A DNA stretch of 64,000 bases from NCBI GenBank assembly GCA_019694975.1, contig JAIBAY010000002.1, forward strand, positions 385,252 to 449,251, read 5' to 3'. The DNA comes from Chitinophagales bacterium. Its GTDB lineage: Bacteria > Bacteroidota > Bacteroidia > Chitinophagales > UBA10324. The notes under the pieces are model-generated. The model was not told the DNA's origin and ran no database searches. It saw only the letters and a list, made by a program, of their open reading frames with translations. Of the stretch, positions 25,989 to 35,525 are shown one piece after another (position 1 is the first letter of the stretch; the number at the start of each line of letters is the position of its first letter). Position numbers and translations under genes: made by a program.

Positions 25989-28900
25989 ATGAAAACACCA
26001 TTACCCGCTTTACTCCTGCTTGCAGGCATTGCTTGCTATTGTCCATCTGTAAACGCTCAGTCGGCGTGGTCTAGCGCTGCACCGCTTGGCCACGGTGCCA
26101 CGCCTCGCTACAATGCCTGCGCCATGTCAATTGGCAGCAAAGGCTATATCGGAACCGGTTTTTACAACTCCAATTTTTACAGTGATTTTTTTGAGTTTGA
26201 TGGCGCCAACAACATCTGGAGCCAAAAAGCATTTTTTACCGGCGGCAACAGGTCGGGAGCAACGGCATTCTCCATTGGCTTAAAAGGTTATATCGGCTTA
26301 GGGTATGATGGATTGAACTACAAAGATGATTTTTGGGAATATGATCAGGCGGGTGAGACCTGGACGCAAAAAGCCACTTTTCCCGGCACAGCAAGGTCAG
26401 GCGCCGTTGGCTTTGCTATTGGCACCAAGGGTTATGCAGGTACAGGTTATACAGGCACTGTGCGTAAAAATGATTTCTGGGAATATGAACCTGCAACCAA
26501 TACGTGGACGCAAAAAGCAAATTTTGGCGGTGTTGGGAGGTCAGCAGCAGCAGGTTTTGCTATCGGCACCAAAGGTTACTTAGGCACCGGCTATGACGGC
26601 ACCAACAGGAAAACAGATTTCTGGGAATTTGACCAGGCTTCTAATACATGGACGCAAAAGGCGGCCTTCGCAGGCAGTGCAAGATCTAACAGTGTTTCCT
26701 TTGCCATCGGCACCAAAGGTTACATTGGTACGGGGCTTGACGGAACCTATAAGAATGACTTCTGGGAATATAATCCTTCTACGAATACCTGGACTTCTAA
26801 AGCCACATTCGGCGGTGCAGGACGATACAATGCAGCCGGATTTTCCATTGGAACCAAAGGTTATATAGGCACCGGTTTTGACGGGATAACTGCACGTTAT
26901 GATTTTTGGGAATATGACCAAACTACCAACACCTGGTTGCAGAAATCCGCTTTCGGCGGATTTGCCCGTACAGGTGCTGTTTCCTTCACCCTCAACAATA
27001 AGGGATATGTCGGAACAGGTTACGATGGCAACAATTACACCAATGACTTCTGGCTGTTTGATCCATCCAATAATCAATGGACACAGAAAGCCAGTTGCCC
27101 CGGCAGTGGCAGAACGGGTGCCATTGGATTTGCCATCAATTCTAAAGGTTATATGGGCACGGGTTACAACGGTACCTACCTGAATGACTTCTGGGAATAT
27201 GATCCTGTTGCCAACTCCTGGACACCGAAAGCAAATTTTGGCGGAGCAGGCCGCGCTGAAGCAGCAGGCATGGTCATCAATGCCAAAGGTTATATCGGTA
27301 CGGGCACTTCCGGAAACTCAAAATCGGATATGTGGGAATTTGATCCTGTCGCCAATACATGGATGCAAAAGAATGACTTCCCCGGAGGAAACCGGCAGGA
27401 AGCCTGTGCTTTTTCAGTCAATTCAAAGGGATACCTTGCTACAGGTGTAGATAACAGTGAATCCTTTTATGATGACTTATGGGAATTTGATCCAGCCGCA
27501 AATACGTGGCTGCAAATCGCAGATTTTCCGGCTGGCACACGAAAAGGTGCCGCTGCCATTACCTTCAACAATAAAGGATATGTGTGTGCAGGAATTGACC
27601 AGCAGGGACTGAATCAACGTGATTTCTGGGAATTTAATCCAGCCACCGGCGGATGGACAAGGAAAGCCGACTTCATGGGAACAGCGAGAAACAGCAGCAT
27701 CATGTTCACCACTGAATCCACTATTTGGTCCGGATTTGGTGATGACGGCTCTATCTATAAGAATGACCTGTGGAAGTTTAATCCAGCCAATAGTATTACG
27801 CTGCCCGGCCCGGGATTTTGCGCAGGATCTTCATTCATCATCACCTTTACGGATGCTAACTATGCATTTGCCGGTAATGTTTACACGGCGCAACTCTCCA
27901 ATGAATCAGGGAGTTTTAGTGTACCGGCAACCATCGGTACATTAGCTTCCACTGCTTCAGGTACCATGCCGGTAACATTATCACAGGGATTAGTCGCAGG
28001 CACGAATTATAAAATCAGAATTTTGTCCAGCAACCCGGTACAAACGCTCGACACTTCCTCCTCATTTTCTGTTTACACAGCACCAACTATTATTTCCTGT
28101 CCGCCACCGGTAACTGCAAATACTGACTTGAATTTATGCAGTGCAACCGTTTCATTTGGAGCAGGTCAGGCATCAGGAATTCCGGCACCGGTATTCAGTT
28201 TTTCACCAGCGAGTGGTTCTACTTTCGCAACAGGTGCTACCAATGTTACGGCAACAGCAAGCAATACCTGTGGCACAGCCAACTGCAGCTTTATAGTGAC
28301 GATAAACGACAATCAGTCTCCCGGCATAATCTGCCCTTCACCCGTAACAATCAATGCAGGCAGCGGATTATGTTCAGTGACGGGTGTGAACCTGGGAACG
28401 CCAGTCACCACGGATAACTGCGGCATAGCTGGTTTTTTAAATAATGCACCCTCCACATTCCAGGTAGGCACTACCAATGTGGTATGGAAAGTCAATGACA
28501 TCAACGGAAATATGGGCCAATGCCTGCAAACCGTTACGGTGGTCGATAATCAACCGCCGGTAATTTCCAATTGCCCGAATAATATTTCTGGTTGTTCCAG
28601 TATCGTTTCATGGGTTCCACCTGTTGCCGCCGACAATTGCGGAGTTGCCTCACTCACAAGCAACAAGTCTCCAGGTTCCTCCTTCCCGAATGGAATCACC
28701 AATGTAACCTATACAGCAACAGATGTAAACGGCAATTTCTCCACCTGTTCCTTTACGGTAACAGTTGCTGCACCGGTTTATACCGTTACGCCCACCGGGT
28801 CTTCTGCCTTCTGTATTCCCGGAGGCGTGAAGATGACAGTGTCGCCTGCAGGTGATGCATACCAATGGTATAAAAATAATGTTGTCATTTCAGGCGCCAC

Positions 28901-29516
28901 GAAGGCAACTTTTACTTCTAAAGGTACCGGCAGTTACTTTTGTAAGGTAACAAGCAGTACATGCGGCATCAACAATTCCAATACGTTAACAACAACCGGT
29001 ATTGCAAAACCGGCGGCTGTCATCTCTCCATTTGGAAATGTAACCATCTGCAGCGGGCAGACGATTACACTCGCCGCCAATACGGGAACAGGATTGACAT
29101 ATAAATGGAAAAAAGGATCAGCAGTGATTGCCGGTGCTACCAACAGCACCTATACTGCATCACAGGCAGGGACTTACCAGGTAATAGTAACAAACAGTGC
29201 TGGTTGCAGCAATACATCGGTGACAGCCGTGGTGAAAATTGGTTGCAAAGAATTCATCAATGCAGCTGGAAAGATCAACTTAAATGTGTTTCCCAATCCG
29301 AGTGACGGGTATTTCCATGCAGCCATATCAACAGATGCGAGTACGCCATCCACTATACAAGTGGCTGACCTGCTGGGCCGCGTTATATTTCGTGAGGTTG
29401 TGAACGATAGTACTGAAATTGCAATTGACCTCAGGGGAAATCCTTCAGGAATTTATTTTGTAAGCCTCCAATCCAATGAATCAAGGATCGTGAAAAAGAT
29501 AGAAGTCACACATTAA
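25989..29516 (+). CDS. Secreted kelch-repeat / HYR / Ig-like protein with T9SS sorting domain
   Basis: 1175 residues. Signal peptide about 1-23 (ending VNAQ). Residues 45-600 contain about 12 kelch-type repeats of 46-49 residues, each with GTKGYIGTGYDG, DFWEYDP and NTWTQKA-like motifs, probably folding as two propellers. HYR-like modules follow (around 700-940; TDNCG, FPNGITNVTYTATDVNG), two Ig-like modules with YQWYKNN and YKWKKGS, and a type A T9SS domain from VFPNPSDGYF to the end. A surface or secreted adhesin-like or carbohydrate-binding role is typical for such architectures but not shown. It lies downstream of the DUF4907 lipoprotein on the same strand. Confidence 0.85.
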   Translation: MKTPLPALLLLAGIACYCPSVNAQSAWSSAAPLGHGATPRYNACAMSIGSKGYIGTGFYNSNFYSDFFEFDGANNIWSQKAFFTGGNRSGATAFSIGLKGYIGLGYDGLNYKDDFWEYDQAGETWTQKATFPGTARSGAVGFAIGTKGYAGTGYTGTVRKNDFWEYEPATNTWTQKANFGGVGRSAAAGFAIGTKGYLGTGYDGTNRKTDFWEFDQASNTWTQKAAFAGSARSNSVSFAIGTKGYIGTGLDGTYKNDFWEYNPSTNTWTSKATFGGAGRYNAAGFSIGTKGYIGTGFDGITARYDFWEYDQTTNTWLQKSAFGGFARTGAVSFTLNNKGYVGTGYDGNNYTNDFWLFDPSNNQWTQKASCPGSGRTGAIGFAINSKGYMGTGYNGTYLNDFWEYDPVANSWTPKANFGGAGRAEAAGMVINAKGYIGTGTSGNSKSDMWEFDPVANTWMQKNDFPGGNRQEACAFSVNSKGYLATGVDNSESFYDDLWEFDPAANTWLQIADFPAGTRKGAAAITFNNKGYVCAGIDQQGLNQRDFWEFNPATGGWTRKADFMGTARNSSIMFTTESTIWSGFGDDGSIYKNDLWKFNPANSITLPGPGFCAGSSFIITFTDANYAFAGNVYTAQLSNESGSFSVPATIGTLASTASGTMPVTLSQGLVAGTNYKIRILSSNPVQTLDTSSSFSVYTAPTIISCPPPVTANTDLNLCSATVSFGAGQASGIPAPVFSFSPASGSTFATGATNVTATASNTCGTANCSFIVTINDNQSPGIICPSPVTINAGSGLCSVTGVNLGTPVTTDNCGIAGFLNNAPSTFQVGTTNVVWKVNDINGNMGQCLQTVTVVDNQPPVISNCPNNISGCSSIVSWVPPVAADNCGVASLTSNKSPGSSFPNGITNVTYTATDVNGNFSTCSFTVTVAAPVYTVTPTGSSAFCIPGGVKMTVSPAGDAYQWYKNNVVISGATKATFTSKGTGSYFCKVTSSTCGINNSNTLTTTGIAKPAAVISPFGNVTICSGQTITLAANTGTGLTYKWKKGSAVIAGATNSTYTASQAGTYQVIVTNSAGCSNTSVTAVVKIGCKEFINAAGKINLNVFPNPSDGYFHAAISTDASTPSTIQVADLLGRVIFREVVNDSTEIAIDLRGNPSGIYFVSLQSNESRIVKKIEVTH
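26120..27790 (+). repeat. Tandem coding repeats (about 12 kelch units, roughly 140-150 bp each)
   Basis: Within the kelch protein the DNA repeats phrases such as ggcaccaaaggttac, gatttctgggaatatga and tggacgcaaaaagc at a regular spacing of about 140-150 bases. The middle units (roughly 26390-26960) are the most alike and the outer ones more diverged, as expected from unequal recombination within the array. It is in frame throughout. Confidence 0.75.
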
Positions 29517-29602
29517 ATTATTTATTAATTTTTTTTATCAGCAGTAGTAAATGACCGCTGCAATTCACTACGGGAAGTTCAACTAAAAATACAGTATCTA
29601 GC

Positions 29603-30043
29603 ATGACTCATCATCCTGATCCCTTGCTTGCTTCCAAAGTGGTAAACAAAATGCTGGAAAAGGACAGTTATGGCAAATGGCTGAACCCGGTTATCGAAAA
29701 AGTTGACGCCGGATATTGCCTGATGAAAATGAAAGTGAGGCCTGAGTTTCTGAACGGTGTTGGCACCGTGCATGGCGGAATTATTTTTGGCATCGCTGAT
29801 ACGGCTTTCGCCTATGCAAGCAATTCGCACAACAGGATTGCCGTTGCACTTGATGTATCCATTTCTTATCCCAATGCAGGACAACTGAATGACGAATTAA
29901 CCATTGAGGCGAAAGAGGTGTATCTAGGCGGCAGAACAGCGATCTACAATGTGACCGTCACTAATCAGGACCAGCAACTGATCGGCATCTTCAACGGAAC
30001 AGTATTCAGAACACAAAAGAAATATTTTGAAGAGAGTGTGTAA
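29603..30043 (+). CDS. Hotdog-fold acyl-CoA thioesterase (PaaI-like)
   Basis: 146 residues, single hotdog domain. The catalytic helix motif is clear: NGVGTVHGGIIFGIADTAFA (about residues 51-70), with the His-Gly-Gly and the Asp expected in PaaI-type enzymes, followed by ALDVSISYPNAG and TIEAKEV. PaaI-family members hydrolyse aryl- or acyl-CoA esters, with PaaI itself acting in phenylacetate catabolism. No other paa gene is in the window, so the physiological substrate is open. It stands alone between the kelch gene and a convergent membrane-protein gene. Confidence 0.85.
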   Translation: MTHHPDPLLASKVVNKMLEKDSYGKWLNPVIEKVDAGYCLMKMKVRPEFLNGVGTVHGGIIFGIADTAFAYASNSHNRIAVALDVSISYPNAGQLNDELTIEAKEVYLGGRTAIYNVTVTNQDQQLIGIFNGTVFRTQKKYFEESV

Positions 30044-30081
30044 GTGTATCCAAAAACGGAATTGGGAAAACCGGCCACTGT

Positions 30082-30558
30082 TTATTTCAACTGATTGATC
30101 AGCCGATTACACAACCACAACACTATAAATGCACCGGCACCGATTACTGCATCAATCATCGACCAGAAAAATGGTATTTCCCGGAAAGGTTCGGCAATCA
30201 AAGCCATTAAAACGGTGAGTGCTGATGCTATCATACCCCAGATCACTACCCATTGATTTTTCACCGGATCGAGCAGTGGGCCAATAAATGCAATGGCAAT
30301 CAGAACATGCGCAAAACCCAGCCAATCATATCCATACAATACCAAAGGATATTTTTCACTCGTTTCGGTGATTGCCTGATTCACCTGATCAAACCATTCG
30401 GTGAGCATTGATGGCAGTTGTTCACGATAGTGCAATACTAAATTCAATTCCCATTGCAATGGAATAGCTGACAGGCCGCTGGCAATCAAACCGCATATCG
30501 TCAGCAATAATAATAACCGGATTCTTTTACGCCGTATATGGTTCGCGTCATCTTTCAT
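30082..30558 (-). CDS. Four-helix integral membrane protein of unknown function
   Basis: 158 residues with a strongly basic N-terminus (IRRKRIR) and four predicted helices: LLLLLTICGLIASGLSAIPL, YDWLGFAHVLIAIAFIGPLL, WVVIWGMIASALTVLMALIA and MIDAVIGAGAFIVLWLCN. A charged extracytoplasmic segment lies between the first and second. The DWLGFAHVLIA motif suggests a conserved small family in Bacteroidota, but I cannot name it. It is divergent from the VIT1-like transporter and convergent with the thioesterase. Confidence 0.7.
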   Translation of the reverse strand: MKDDANHIRRKRIRLLLLLTICGLIASGLSAIPLQWELNLVLHYREQLPSMLTEWFDQVNQAITETSEKYPLVLYGYDWLGFAHVLIAIAFIGPLLDPVKNQWVVIWGMIASALTVLMALIAEPFREIPFFWSMIDAVIGAGAFIVLWLCNRLINQLK

Positions 30559-30678
30559 GGTTCAGCATATTTAGCCAGTGAAAAATAAAAAAAAAGCGGC
30601 AGTATAGCGGTCATCATTTATTTGCATCAGCACCGATTTAAAAAATTGCATTTCTTTACCGGCTTCAACGCGACAATT

Positions 30679-31365
30679 ATGCATGAAGAAAAGCATTTTG
30701 AAAGTTCGGATGTAGTCAGGGACATTGTGATAGGAATGGCGGACGGACTCACCGTTCCGTTTGCGCTGGCCGCCGGTCTCAGTGGCGCGGTAGACTCCAA
30801 TGCCATCGTGATTACCGCCGGCATTGCTGAAATCATTGCCGGATCAATTGCTATGGGACTCGGAGGATACCTTGCGGGCAAAACCGAAGCCGATCATTAC
30901 GCATCGGAACTGAAACGCGAGTATGATGAAGTGGAAAATCTTCCCGAAAGGGAGAAACAGGAGGTCAGGGAAATTTTAGCAGCGTATGGCGTTTCCGCTT
31001 CCACTCAACAACTGGTAGCCGATGAACTCTCCGGCAAAAAAGATCAATGGGTGGATTTTATGATGAAGTTCGAGCTCGGACTGACGAAGCCACACAGTAA
31101 GCGTGCAAGCAGGAGCGCTTTCAATATTGCCACCTCATATATTGCCGGCGGATTTATACCACTGAGTGCCTATTTCATGACGGCACATCCCGGCGAAGGT
31201 TTGCCGCTATCTGCTGCCATCACCCTGCTGGCGCTGTTGATTTTCGGATACTTTAAAGCGCGTGTAACCGGTCAGCCTGTATGGCGCGGTGCCATAACAA
31301 CAGCCACTGTTGGTGCGCTCGCCGCATCAGCCGCCTTTTTGATTGCCAGGCTGATCAGCGGTTAA
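30679..31365 (+). CDS. VIT1/CCC1-family Fe2+/Mn2+ transporter
   Basis: 228 residues from the ATG at 30679. Predicted to move Fe2+ or Mn2+ across the inner membrane (export or detoxification), by analogy with the VIT1/CCC1 family. The signature first helix DIVIGMADGLTVPFALAAGL and second helix AEIIAGSIAMGLGGYLAGKTE are intact, with the Glu and Met residues that line the metal path. The hydrophilic metal-binding stretch EREKQEVREIL...WVDFMMKFE follows and then three C-terminal helices. The frame extends 19 codons upstream to a TTG at 30622, but those residues are not family-like. Its neighbours give no further clue. Confidence 0.88.
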   Translation: MHEEKHFESSDVVRDIVIGMADGLTVPFALAAGLSGAVDSNAIVITAGIAEIIAGSIAMGLGGYLAGKTEADHYASELKREYDEVENLPEREKQEVREILAAYGVSASTQQLVADELSGKKDQWVDFMMKFELGLTKPHSKRASRSAFNIATSYIAGGFIPLSAYFMTAHPGEGLPLSAAITLLALLIFGYFKARVTGQPVWRGAITTATVGALAASAAFLIARLISG

Positions 31366-31440
31366 ATCAATTATGCTATCAGTATTGTTGCTGCGCTATC
31401 CGCCTTCCATGCAGAAGCTTCAGGGCAGCAGCAGATTGAT

Positions 31441-33966
31441 TTAAGGTGCGGGCGATTGTTTTCTCCTGCTCATGAATTCTTTTCCAATCAATCCGGCAAG
31501 GAATAATAAAATTAATCCCGAACCCGCCATTGCGATTTTTTCACCGGTGTAATAAGATGCCGGTTCAAACCTGAATTCGATGGTGTGATTACCAGCAGGT
31601 ATGCGCATGCCGCGCAAAATATAATTACAGCGGAAATGCGGCGCAGGCTTTCCGTCAATGAAAGCATCCCAACCGGGCTGGTAATAGATTTCGGAAAATA
31701 CAGCCAGCTGTTCTACCTTAGAAGTGGAAGCATAGCTCAGGTAGTTTGGTTCATAGGTCTTCAGTATAATGGATGCGGCAGAATCCATGGAAGGAACAAA
31801 TCCTGTCAACTGATCTGCAAAACGCTTATCGATCAACACCGTTTCCGCGGGCATAAAATCATTCAATGCCTTCATTTCCGCATCAGCATTTTCCACCATC
31901 TGCACTTTGTGAACAAACCATGCATTGTCGAGTGCTGCGGTATTTGGCAATACCTGATCCTTATCGCCCGATTTAAAGACGATATACTTGGTATTAAGCA
32001 TGTCTACCACTTCTTTGTTAAATGGAAAGCCGGTCTGCCTGGTAGTATCACTTTTTGTGAGTTGCTGCTCAATGATATCCTGGTACCTGCGGAGCTTTAC
32101 TGCACTATAACCTCCCAGCGACTTGTGGAAATATGAAGTCCTCGAATCGGCCGTGGGAGAAGCTGCCAGGTTGAATACCCTGTAATCTTTGGATGTTTCC
32201 TTTTGAATAAGCTGATCTGCCTGTGTTGCGGCAAAATAGCTGTTATAGTCGCTCTTTGAAATGAAATCTGAGCTGTCGAGGTATCGCTTTCCAACGGTAA
32301 ACAAATCAAAGAATACCAGCAAGACGATACCTGCCGTCAGTATATTTTTACTGATGCGCTGCTGCAGGTAAAACCAGATGAGGCCTGCCCCGGCCAGAAT
32401 AAACAGCAAAGACCTGATTGCATCAGCCCGCAACAGTGATTTACGGTCTTCCACGATGGCGCCCAGCACTTCCTTCTGTAATTGTTCATCATTTGCTCCA
32501 TGAAAGTTAAAAAGAGAAGGGCCTGCAACAGCAAAAAGAAGACACAGGCCACCCGTAATGTACACGCTGATTTTTAACCTGGAAATCAGGAAGTCTTTTT
32601 CATACTCACCATTCATCACCTTTGACAAGGCCATAAATCCCATAAACGGGAATGTAAAACCAATCAGCACCAGGATCATGGATACAACACGGAACTTATT
32701 GTATCCCGGGAAGTAATAGAAAAACAGATCGGAGAACCATTCGAAGTTTTTGCCCCATGCGAGCAATAAAGCAACTACTGAAGAAGCCAGTATCCACCAC
32801 TTCCAGTGTTCCTTCACCACCAGCATTCCCCATAAAAACAACAGGCAGATGATGGCGCCGACATACACGGGTCCTGATGTAAAAGGCTGATCGCCCCAAT
32901 AGGTTGGAGCATTGTTGAGATAACTGGATATCTGTGCTGCAGGAGCCTGGAACTGCCTCAGCAATTCGGCAAGTTTGGAATCGCTGCCTAACTTGTTGTT
33001 AGATGAACCTCCATTGAAGTCGGGAATCAACAACGTAAAAGACTCCATTTTTCCGTAGCTCCAACCCATGGCATAATCCTTATCCAGTCCGCCGGATGAC
33101 TCTTCATTGGAAGTTAGCTCTGATGGCCCGCGGATAGTGGAAGGCAGGTAATCGTACGTAGACCAAAGGATGGACAGGTTGGATAGCACGGCGAACAAGG
33201 TGCATATAACAGCGAGACCTCCTGCCACCCAAAGATTTTTAAAATTCCGGCTCCTGATAGCGACAACAAGTTCTACCACTCCATAAATAATAATCAGCAT
33301 CATCAGGTAATAAGTAATCTGCAGGTGATTGGCATATATCTGCAGCGACAAGGCGACGGCCGTGACTGCTGTTCCCCAGTAAAACCTGCCCTGTCGCAAC
33401 ATGATGATGCCTGCTGTTGCCAGCGGTAAAATGCCAATTGCATGCAACTTGGAAGTGTGGCCGGCTTCCAGTAAAATCAAATTGTATGATCCCAGCCCGT
33501 AGGCCAAAGCACCGCCAATAGCCAGCCATGGGCTGAGACCCATTAAGATAAGCAGTATGTAAAATCCGAGAAATGCAAAAAGCAATAGTTGTGAAGGATG
33601 CGGAAAACCAAGCGCGGCAACTTTTTCAACGTATTGCACAAGATTTCCTTCATATCGTGCGCCCATCTGGTAAGTGGGCATTCCCCCGAATTGCGAATTG
33701 GTCCACAGTGTGCTCTTACCATGCTGCGTGTAATAATCAGTCAGCTCCTTTGCCACACCTTTGTAATGAATAATATCACTTTGCTCAATCATTTTGTTGT
33801 CGAGCACCATCGGTGAAAAAAACAGGAGATTAACAAACACAAAAACAAGCACGGCAATAATATGCGGCATCACCAACTGAAAAGTGCCTGTCTGCTTTGT
33901 ATCGGTATTTTTTTTATCAGCCGTATTCTTTGCTGGCGCTGATTTTTCTCTGTGTTTCTCTTTCAT
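31441..33966 (-). CDS. YfhO-family polytopic membrane protein
   Basis: 841 residues. A charged cytoplasmic head (1-28) precedes about 13 helices with a large extracytoplasmic loop containing EQSDIIHYKGVAKEL near residue 65. After the last helix-rich block there is a long soluble portion (about 580-800) rich in beta pattern. In Bacteroidota this family has the GT-C-like layout and the conserved loops LWTNSQFGGMPTYQM and YANHLQITYYL. YfhO in Firmicutes is tied to glycosylation of lipoteichoic acid; the function in Bacteroidota is not established. It is divergent from the SDR dehydrogenase gene. Confidence 0.8.
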   Translation of the reverse strand: MKEKHREKSAPAKNTADKKNTDTKQTGTFQLVMPHIIAVLVFVFVNLLFFSPMVLDNKMIEQSDIIHYKGVAKELTDYYTQHGKSTLWTNSQFGGMPTYQMGARYEGNLVQYVEKVAALGFPHPSQLLLFAFLGFYILLILMGLSPWLAIGGALAYGLGSYNLILLEAGHTSKLHAIGILPLATAGIIMLRQGRFYWGTAVTAVALSLQIYANHLQITYYLMMLIIIYGVVELVVAIRSRNFKNLWVAGGLAVICTLFAVLSNLSILWSTYDYLPSTIRGPSELTSNEESSGGLDKDYAMGWSYGKMESFTLLIPDFNGGSSNNKLGSDSKLAELLRQFQAPAAQISSYLNNAPTYWGDQPFTSGPVYVGAIICLLFLWGMLVVKEHWKWWILASSVVALLLAWGKNFEWFSDLFFYYFPGYNKFRVVSMILVLIGFTFPFMGFMALSKVMNGEYEKDFLISRLKISVYITGGLCLLFAVAGPSLFNFHGANDEQLQKEVLGAIVEDRKSLLRADAIRSLLFILAGAGLIWFYLQQRISKNILTAGIVLLVFFDLFTVGKRYLDSSDFISKSDYNSYFAATQADQLIQKETSKDYRVFNLAASPTADSRTSYFHKSLGGYSAVKLRRYQDIIEQQLTKSDTTRQTGFPFNKEVVDMLNTKYIVFKSGDKDQVLPNTAALDNAWFVHKVQMVENADAEMKALNDFMPAETVLIDKRFADQLTGFVPSMDSAASIILKTYEPNYLSYASTSKVEQLAVFSEIYYQPGWDAFIDGKPAPHFRCNYILRGMRIPAGNHTIEFRFEPASYYTGEKIAMAGSGLILLFLAGLIGKEFMSRRKQSPAP

Positions 33967-34323
33967 GGTATGTCAATAATGAAGCGGGTAAAAATAGCCA
34001 AAAACTGTTAAGGTAAAACGCCTTTTATCCGGCCACAGCGTGATGCATCAGTATCAACATTTACATTTTTAGCGGGAGTATCAACTTGCTTCGCCTTATC
34101 TATCATAAGGCACTACTGCGGAAAAGCATTTACAGGTGTCGCAGTGAGAGCCAACTGTTAAAAACGTGCGATGCATACAAACTTCAAACCATGCAGTTCT
34201 CACTTCGGCAAACTATAGATCAAGCGTGTTTGCTCTATTCAGATAAAAAGGAGCATCAATGGATATCAATTGAATCGTTGCTACTGCAAAATATTTACAT
34301 TTGTAAACCACCACACCTTGTTT
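33967..34323. other. Divergent intergenic region, YfhO / SDR dehydrogenase
   Basis: About 357 bases. Contains the SDR promoter element and its overlapping inverted repeat (34294-34307). For yfhO the nearest match is an imperfect TATTTTTA about 25 bases upstream of its ATG. An 81-codon frame from a TTG at 34086 shows no domain and I do not accept it. Confidence 0.45.
34294..34307 (+). promoter_or_regulatory. Promoter -7 element overlapped by a TTTACA-TT-TGTAAA inverted repeat
   Basis: TACATTTG at 34296-34303 matches TAnnTTTG and ends 20 bases before the ATG at 34324. The same bases form an inverted repeat with 6-base arms TTTACA and TGTAAA around a 2-base centre. A dimeric regulator binding here would occlude the promoter, but the repeat is short and could be chance. 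Confidence 0.5.
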
Positions 34324-35262
34324 ATGAATAATGCTGATACAATACTGGTCATTGGTGCCTGCGGGCAAATCGGATCCGAGCTTACTATGGCTTTGCGCAA
34401 AATCTATAAGAATGTTATTGCCGCCGATCTGAAAGAACCGGGCACGGAAGTAAAAGAGTCAGGCATTTTTACCCGGCTTGATGTTTTAAATAAAACCAGT
34501 TTGTATGAAACTGTAAAGAAATACAACGTAACACAGATTTATCACCTCGCGGCAATACTTTCCGCCACGGGTGAAAAAAATCCCGAACTGGCCTGGCGGG
34601 TGAATATGAAAGGACTCCGGCAGGTACTTGATGCCTGCGTAGAGTTGGGTGTGAAAAAATTATTTTGGCCGAGCACTATTGCTGTATTCGGCCCTACGAC
34701 TCCACGGCAAAACACGCCGCAGTGGACCGTGATGGAACCCAATACGATTTACGGCATCTCCAAACAGGCAGGTGAACGCTGGTGTGATTATTACTTTCAG
34801 AAGAAAAAACTGGATGTACGCAGTGTTCGCTATCCCGGCCTTATCAGCTATAAAACACCGGGTGGCGGCGGAACCACTGACTATGCAATCGATATCTATT
34901 TTGAGGCAGTAATAAATAAACTTTACACCTGTTTTCTTGCACCGCAGACGCGATTGCCGATGATGTATATGCCAGATGCTATACGCGGCACCATTGAACT
35001 GATGGAAGCGCCTGCAGAGAAAGTTAAAGTACGGTCGTCATATAATATTTCTGCCATCTCTTTCACACCGGAAGAACAGGCTGCCGCCATTCAGAAAGCA
35101 ATTCCGGAATTCAGGATCAGCTATGCACCTGATTTCCGTCAGCAGATTGCTGAAAGCTGGCCGGAAAGTATTGATGATTCGGTAGCACGGCGTGACTGGG
35201 CTTGGAAGCCTGAGTTTGACCTTGATGGCATGACAGCAGATATGCTGCAGAATGTACGTTGA
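34324..35262 (+). CDS. SDR-family NAD-dependent epimerase/dehydrogenase, L-threonine 3-dehydrogenase-like
   Basis: 312 residues from the ATG at 34324. Extended SDR with the NAD-binding IGACGQIGSEL at the N-terminus, YHLAAILSATGEKNPELAW, the Ser in WPSTIAVFG, the catalytic YGISKQAGERW (Tyr and Lys), VRYPGLISYKTPGGGGTTDY and MYMPDAIRGTIEL. The PGGGGTTDYA and GEKNPELAWRVN motifs are those of the SDR-type L-threonine 3-dehydrogenases, which oxidise threonine to 2-amino-3-ketobutyrate. The partner lyase gene (kbl) is not adjacent, so the assignment rests on motifs only. The frame opens 18 codons upstream, ahead of the promoter element. Confidence 0.85.
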   Translation: MNNADTILVIGACGQIGSELTMALRKIYKNVIAADLKEPGTEVKESGIFTRLDVLNKTSLYETVKKYNVTQIYHLAAILSATGEKNPELAWRVNMKGLRQVLDACVELGVKKLFWPSTIAVFGPTTPRQNTPQWTVMEPNTIYGISKQAGERWCDYYFQKKKLDVRSVRYPGLISYKTPGGGGTTDYAIDIYFEAVINKLYTCFLAPQTRLPMMYMPDAIRGTIELMEAPAEKVKVRSSYNISAISFTPEEQAAAIQKAIPEFRISYAPDFRQQIAESWPESIDDSVARRDWAWKPEFDLDGMTADMLQNVR

Positions 35263-35525
35263 AGAATTTGGCCGATAATAACAGTACAACAATATTCTGC
35301 TTCACACGCTTCGTCAGTCGAGCATGCAGCATATTCCGGTGAGCTTTTATTCCGAGTTCATCTGTTGCATTGCGGGTAAACCGGATCGCTGTTTTCATAG
35401 CCGGGCACATACACATCCCAATTAAATCTGTTCATTCCAAATTGGATTTTTATCATAGAAATGCGCAATACAGGATAAGAGTTACCCTGGCATTTGCAGT
35501 CATCAGCAAAACTGTCGGCAGGATA

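Noticed and set aside
26120-27790. Regularly spaced DNA repeats considered as CRISPR
   Set aside because: Period is about 140-150 bases, spacers are coding and in frame, and the translation is a kelch array; no cas genes are present.
34086-34331. 81-codon plus-strand frame starting at TTG
   Set aside because: It overlaps the promoter and start of the SDR gene, lacks a domain or signal peptide, and starts at a weak codon.
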